A DNA stretch of 11,691 bases from JAAYJM01 sp964498585 (GTDB lineage Bacteria > Bacteroidota > Ignavibacteria > Kapaibacteriales > UBA2268): the NCBI GenBank assembly GCA_964498585.1, contig CAZCHH010000082.1, forward strand, positions 1 to 11,691. Direction: 5' to 3'. Position 1 is the first letter of the stretch. Each line of letters starts with the position of its first letter. This document shows positions 11,691-11,691 of the stretch, piece after piece. Under the pieces are notes generated by a model. That model saw only the letters and a program-made list of their open reading frames with translations. It was not told the origin of the DNA and ran no database searches. The position numbers were made by a program, and so were the translations under genes.

Positions 11691-11691
11691 A

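Larger units (their letters stand above)
11333..11691. other. Non-coding region filled with palindromic repeats
   Basis: No gene is visible in these 359 bp. They hold, in order, an inverted-repeat element (11377-11460), a double AACCTT hairpin (11479-11513), an inverted partial copy of the first element (11526-11555), a second inverted-repeat element (11564-11620) and a 7-bp tandem repeat (11663-11690). The window ends inside or just after this cluster, so its true length is unknown. Confidence 0.85.

Noticed and set aside
1..11691. tRNA, rRNA, complete insertion sequence or prophage genes
   Set aside because: I looked on both strands and found no cloverleaf, rRNA segment, transposase or integrase reading frame. 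The only mobile-like signals are short palindromic repeats.

Overview
This is an AT-rich, Gram-negative-type chromosomal window. It reads most like a member of the Bacteroidota/Chlorobi (FCB) side of the tree, possibly an Ignavibacteria-like lineage. That placement is an inference. It rests on the overall protein character, a rhomboid with a Bacteroidota-style soluble C-terminal tail, several genes without a Shine-Dalgarno sequence but with an A-rich leader, TAnnTTTG-like promoter boxes, and dispersed palindromic repeats of the TGTCATTCTGAGCGAAG type. Most of the genes are housekeeping. The accessory material is at the two ends.

Layout. (1) Positions 1-1491 are gene-poor. They hold a phosphatase-fold gene that looks 5'-truncated and lacks the catalytic arginine, a four-copy 21-bp palindromic tandem repeat, and a pair of perfect hairpins. 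(2) Positions 1492-3645, plus strand, hold a YjbQ/UPF0047 gene and miaB (tRNA ms2i6A methylthiotransferase). A bidirectional terminator hairpin follows at 3699-3727. (3) Positions 3737-6083, minus strand, hold pgk (phosphoglycerate kinase) and, downstream of it, a rhomboid intramembrane protease. (4) Positions 6258-7208, plus strand, divergent from pgk, hold a BadF/BadG-type (N-acetylglucosamine-kinase-like) ATPase that ends at a hairpin. (5) Positions 7404-10373 are a heat-shock cluster: two diverged small heat shock proteins in tandem, then dnaK, closed by a strong intrinsic terminator at 10416-10453. (6) Positions 10576-11332 are a very AT-rich cassette of small genes: a BrnT-like toxin, an overlapping ribbon-helix-helix-type antitoxin and a DUF2283 protein. 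(7) Positions 11333-11691 are non-coding and packed with inverted repeats.

How the genes fit together. The two Hsp20 proteins would hold unfolding proteins, and DnaK would refold them. The short hsp20-2/dnaK gap (12 bp) argues for a shared transcript. No grpE or dnaJ is in the window. The toxin and antitoxin overlap by 8 bp and are probably co-translated, with the DUF2283 gene 9 bp further on as a likely third member. The remaining genes (tRNA modification, glycolysis, sugar phosphorylation, membrane proteolysis) look like unrelated neighbours.

I see no clearly new multi-gene system. The points most worth checking are the Arg-less phosphatase-like gene with its coding-like but start-less 5' extension, the cysteine motifs in the two sHSPs, the toxin/antitoxin/DUF2283 triplet, and the terminal repeat cluster with a probable degenerate copy between the two hsp20 genes.
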